A DNA stretch of 52,925 nucleotides from Lysobacter antibioticus HS124. GTDB lineage: Bacteria > Pseudomonadota > Gammaproteobacteria > Xanthomonadales > Xanthomonadaceae. The notes below the pieces were generated by a model. That model did not search any database. It was not told the DNA's origin and was given only the letters and a program-made list of their open reading frames with translations. The position numbers were made by a program, and so were the translations under genes. Location of the stretch: the NCBI RefSeq assembly GCF_000336385.2, contig NZ_HG424471.1, forward strand, positions 1 to 52,925. Direction: 5' to 3'. Within the stretch, counting starts at the first letter, position 1. Each line of letters opens with the position of its first letter. This document shows positions 50,964 to 52,925 of the stretch, one piece after another.

Positions 50964-51887
50964 TCACTCGCGCATCAGGGTCGACTTGCCGAACAGGCTC
51001 TCGACCAGGTCGACCGCGAGCTTGGCGGTGCGGTTGCGCTTGTCCAGGATCGGATTGAGTTCGACGATGTCCAGCGAGGCCAGCCGCCCGCTGTCGGCGA
51101 TCATCTCCATCACCAGCTGCGCCTCTCGGTAATTCGGTCCGCCCGGCACGGTGGTGCCCACGCCCGGCGCGATGCTCGGGTCGAGGAAGTCGACGTCGAA
51201 GCTGACGTGCAGATGGGTGTTTTCGTCCAGGCCTTCCAGCGCTTCCTCCATCACCCGGCGCATGCCGATCTCGTCGATATAGCGCATGTCGTACACGTCC
51301 AGGCCGTGCTGCTGGATCAGCTGCTTCTCGCCCGGGTCGACCGAACGGATGCCGATCTGGCGGATCTCGTCCGCGCGCATCGCCGGCGCCGAACCGCCGA
51401 GATGGGTCAGCGGTTCCGGGCCGAGGCCGCACAGGCACGACACCGGCATGCCGTGGATGTTGCCCGACGGCGTGACCTGGCTGGTGTTGAAGTCGGCATG
51501 CGCATCCAGCCACAACACGCGCAATTGCTTGCCGGTGTCGCGGCAATGGCGAGCGACCGCGGTGATCGAGCCCAGCCCCAGGCAGTGGTCGCCGCCGAGC
51601 AGGATCGGCATGCGCCCGCCCTTCAGTTCGGCGCCGACCGCATCCATCACCAGCCGGTTCCAGGCCACCACTTCGGGCAGGTGGCGATAGCCCTCCACCG
51701 GCTTCTGCCAGGGGTTGCGCGGACCGTCGAGATTGCCGCGATCGACCACGTCGACGCCGCGCGCGCTCAGCGCTTCGCCAAGGCCGGCGATGCGCAGCGC
51801 CTCGGGCCCGAGCCGCGCGCCGCGATGGCCGGCGCCGACGTCGGTGGGCGCGCCGATAAGCGAGACCGGGGGATAGGTACGACTCAT
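50964..51887 (-). CDS. rocF: Arginase
   Basis: Binuclear manganese hydrolase converting arginine to ornithine and urea. The 307-residue protein begins SLIGAPTDVGAGHRGARLGPEALR, and the metal ligands are H101 (GGDHCLGLGS), D128/H130/D132 (DAHADFNT) and D231/D233 (SFDVDFLDP). Substrate-loop NTSQVTPSGNIHGMP fits arginase rather than agmatinase. AGAGGAATT lies upstream of ATG 51887, and a TAGAAT -10 at 52016-52021 (minus) would give a leader of about 120 nt. It may supply ornithine to the spermidine route that includes SpeD. Confidence 0.95.
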   Translation of the reverse strand: MSRTYPPVSLIGAPTDVGAGHRGARLGPEALRIAGLGEALSARGVDVVDRGNLDGPRNPWQKPVEGYRHLPEVVAWNRLVMDAVGAELKGGRMPILLGGDHCLGLGSITAVARHCRDTGKQLRVLWLDAHADFNTSQVTPSGNIHGMPVSCLCGLGPEPLTHLGGSAPAMRADEIRQIGIRSVDPGEKQLIQQHGLDVYDMRYIDEIGMRRVMEEALEGLDENTHLHVSFDVDFLDPSIAPGVGTTVPGGPNYREAQLVMEMIADSGRLASLDIVELNPILDKRNRTAKLAVDLVESLFGKSTLMRE

Positions 51888-52365
51888 GAGAATTCCTCTG
51901 GCGGCGCGCAGCGACGGCGCCGCAGTATCGAAGGTGAACGCAGACGATGCCCGCGGCATCGCGCGATCGCCGCAACAGGGCCGCGCGTTGCGCTGCGGCC
52001 GCCGACGATGCGGGCATTCTAGCGCAGGGGTGGGGCTGAGCTGGGCAATAGCGGCGGCTGCGCTGCGGTGCAGAGCAATGGGGGAATATGGCCGATCGAC
52101 GCAGGCAGCAGCCATGGCTCCCGCCGCCGGAACGATACGCCGTCAGCGGCTATCGGTGTGGATCGAGCGCGCCGGACGGCACGCCGCCTTCGGACCACCG
52201 GCCGGGCGGTTCGCTTCACTCGGCCTCGCGCGGCCCGGCGGTTGCGCGGAAGCGGTCGTCGCGCTTGAGAACCGGGGATGCGATGGCGGGGGTGTAGGAA
52301 AAGTGCCGGTCGGCTGACGGCCTTCGGGCGGTTGGCCGGGCGGTTGTCTTCTTCCCGGATTCACG
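51888..52365. other. Region between arginase and tRNA-Thr, no gene identified
   Basis: Besides the arginase -10 candidate at 52016-52021 (TAGAAT on the minus strand), nothing is recognised in these 478 bases. Open frames on both strands are Arg/Gly-rich and have no ribosome site. Confidence 0.4.
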
Positions 52366-52441
52366 TGGTGCCGCTTGTCCGAATCGAACGGACGACCGCT
52401 CGCTTACAAGGCGAGTGCTCTACCAACTGAGCTAAAGCGGC
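52366..52441 (-). tRNA. tRNA-Thr (anticodon UGU)
   Basis: 76 nt including an encoded CCA. The acceptor stem is GCCGCTT/AAGCGGC with discriminator A; the D arm has CTCAGTTGGTAGAG; the anticodon stem CTCGC/GCGAG encloses CTTGTAA, so the anticodon is TGT (codon ACA); the T arm has TTCGATT. A TAGAAT -10 candidate is at 52499-52504 on the minus strand. Confidence 0.98.
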
Positions 52442-52548
52442 AAGTTGTGTGTCGCGTGGCCCGCGGGAGATGCGCCTGCGGCGATCCGGGGCGCGGCCAT
52501 TCTACCGTCTCTCGCGTCGCCGCGGCGCGCAGGCCGGCGCGGCGGCGA

Positions 52549-52923
52549 TCAGCCCATCGCCGAGCAGGACAGGCTCCGCCAGCGCTGTGCGCCGGACGCG
52601 CGGCGCAACGCATCGCCGTCGCTCGCGCTCGCGGCGACGTCGATCCAGGTCGCCGCCGCCGTTTCGCCGAGCGCTTCCACCTGCGCCGGAAAACCGGCCT
52701 GGCTCAACGAGGCGGCACGCTTGCGCGCGGAGTCTTCGTTGCGGAACCGTCCCAGGGCGATGCCGTTGGCGTCGGCGCCCTCGCCCATCACGAACAGATC
52801 GTCGAAGCCGGCGGCGCGAATGCGCTGCGCGGTCGCCTGCGCGGCGTCCCGGCTCGCCGCCGGCGGCAGGTACACGCGCCAACCGCGCGCGGCCGAAGCG
52901 GCGCCCTGGCTGCGCGTGGTCAG
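52549..52923 (-). CDS. SPOR-domain protein, C-terminal part (cut by window edge)
   Basis: The frame is open at the right edge, leaving about 124 residues. GWRVYLPPAASRDAAQATAQRIRAAG and DANGIALGRFRNEDSARKRAASLSQAGFPAQVE form a SPOR-like repeat, a fold that binds denuded glycan strands at the division septum. The last 35 residues are a separate tail ending LSCSAMG. A GTG at 52875 is in frame but lies inside the domain, so it is not the start. Confidence 0.75.
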   Translation of the reverse strand: MTTRSQGAASAARGWRVYLPPAASRDAAQATAQRIRAAGFDDLFVMGEGADANGIALGRFRNEDSARKRAASLSQAGFPAQVEALGETAAATWIDVAASASDGDALRRASGAQRWRSLSCSAMG

Positions 52924-52925
52924 CT

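Overview
The window is a GC-rich (roughly 68-70%) chromosomal segment of a gammaproteobacterium of the Xanthomonadaceae/Lysobacteraceae, most likely a Lysobacter. The CRP-like regulator Clp sits beside speD as in Xanthomonas. Tryptophan 2,3-dioxygenase keeps the same catalytic residue numbers as the X. campestris enzyme. Intergenic spaces hold GTAG-type REP elements and GGGATTC heptamer repeats typical of this family. There are several secreted degradative proteins. I see no prophage, integrase, transposase or CRISPR array: this is core chromosome with repeat-filled gaps.

Layout: 1-1700 end of glcF and coq7 (ubiquinone). 1707-3874 speD, divergent from clp and a GNAT acetyltransferase. 4035-8208 (minus) a trp operon: Trp-rich leader, trpG, trpD, a small ABM-fold protein, trpC and a HAD-IB phosphatase, several joined by 4-bp stop/start overlaps. 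8325-10354 (minus) a two-component pair. 10607-10789 an Asr-like exported peptide. 11122-12703 (minus) trpE with its own Trp-rich leader ORF that runs into trpE. 12743-15823 (minus) a YegS-like lipid kinase, rraA, rpe and a J-domain protein, with a possible small RNA between the kinase and rraA. 16009-19377 purC, an EmrE-type exporter, an Mpo1-like protein, a small membrane protein and an EamA exporter. 19378-19992 a repeat-only region. 19993-23927 (minus) an epimerase-like SDR coupled to nhaA, a CaCA antiporter and a lipoprotein. 24100-27302 tyrosine catabolism: hmgA and hppD (minus) with a divergent MarR regulator. 27631-30426 a POT peptide transporter and tryptophan 2,3-dioxygenase. 30603-37989 two tandem secreted ExeM/NucH-type proteins. 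38283-42350 a 2-oxoacid dehydrogenase operon (E1 alpha, E1 beta, an SH3 protein, E2). 42649-44885 a secreted M23 peptidase, a HEAT-like protein and a VOC protein. 44917-47113 (minus) a GAF-GGDEF cyclase and a metallo-beta-lactamase-fold hydrolase. 47202-48853 trpS coupled to a small membrane protein. 49100-50711 an envelope protein, CsbD and an entericidin. 50964-52923 arginase, tRNA-Thr(UGU) and a truncated SPOR protein.

Functionally the segment is rich in aromatic amino acid metabolism: two of the usual trp biosynthesis units (trpE, trpGDC), trpS, tryptophan 2,3-dioxygenase and the tyrosine-to-homogentisate pathway. The clearest new observation is that trpE and trpGDC, 4 kb apart, each start with a 47-codon leader ORF carrying a Trp-Arg-Trp-Trp core, preceded by an identical 12-bp block exactly 6 nt from the leader ATG. 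The trpE leader reads through the trpE start codon, which suggests control by translational occlusion. A second observation is the tandem nuclease pair: the downstream copy has a full endonuclease/exonuclease/phosphatase active site, while the upstream copy is intact but has lost nearly all catalytic residues. Several genes (coq7, nhaA, both trp leaders and a small ORF before the E1 alpha gene) have a -10-like hexamer 6-7 nt before ATG, the geometry of leaderless mRNAs.
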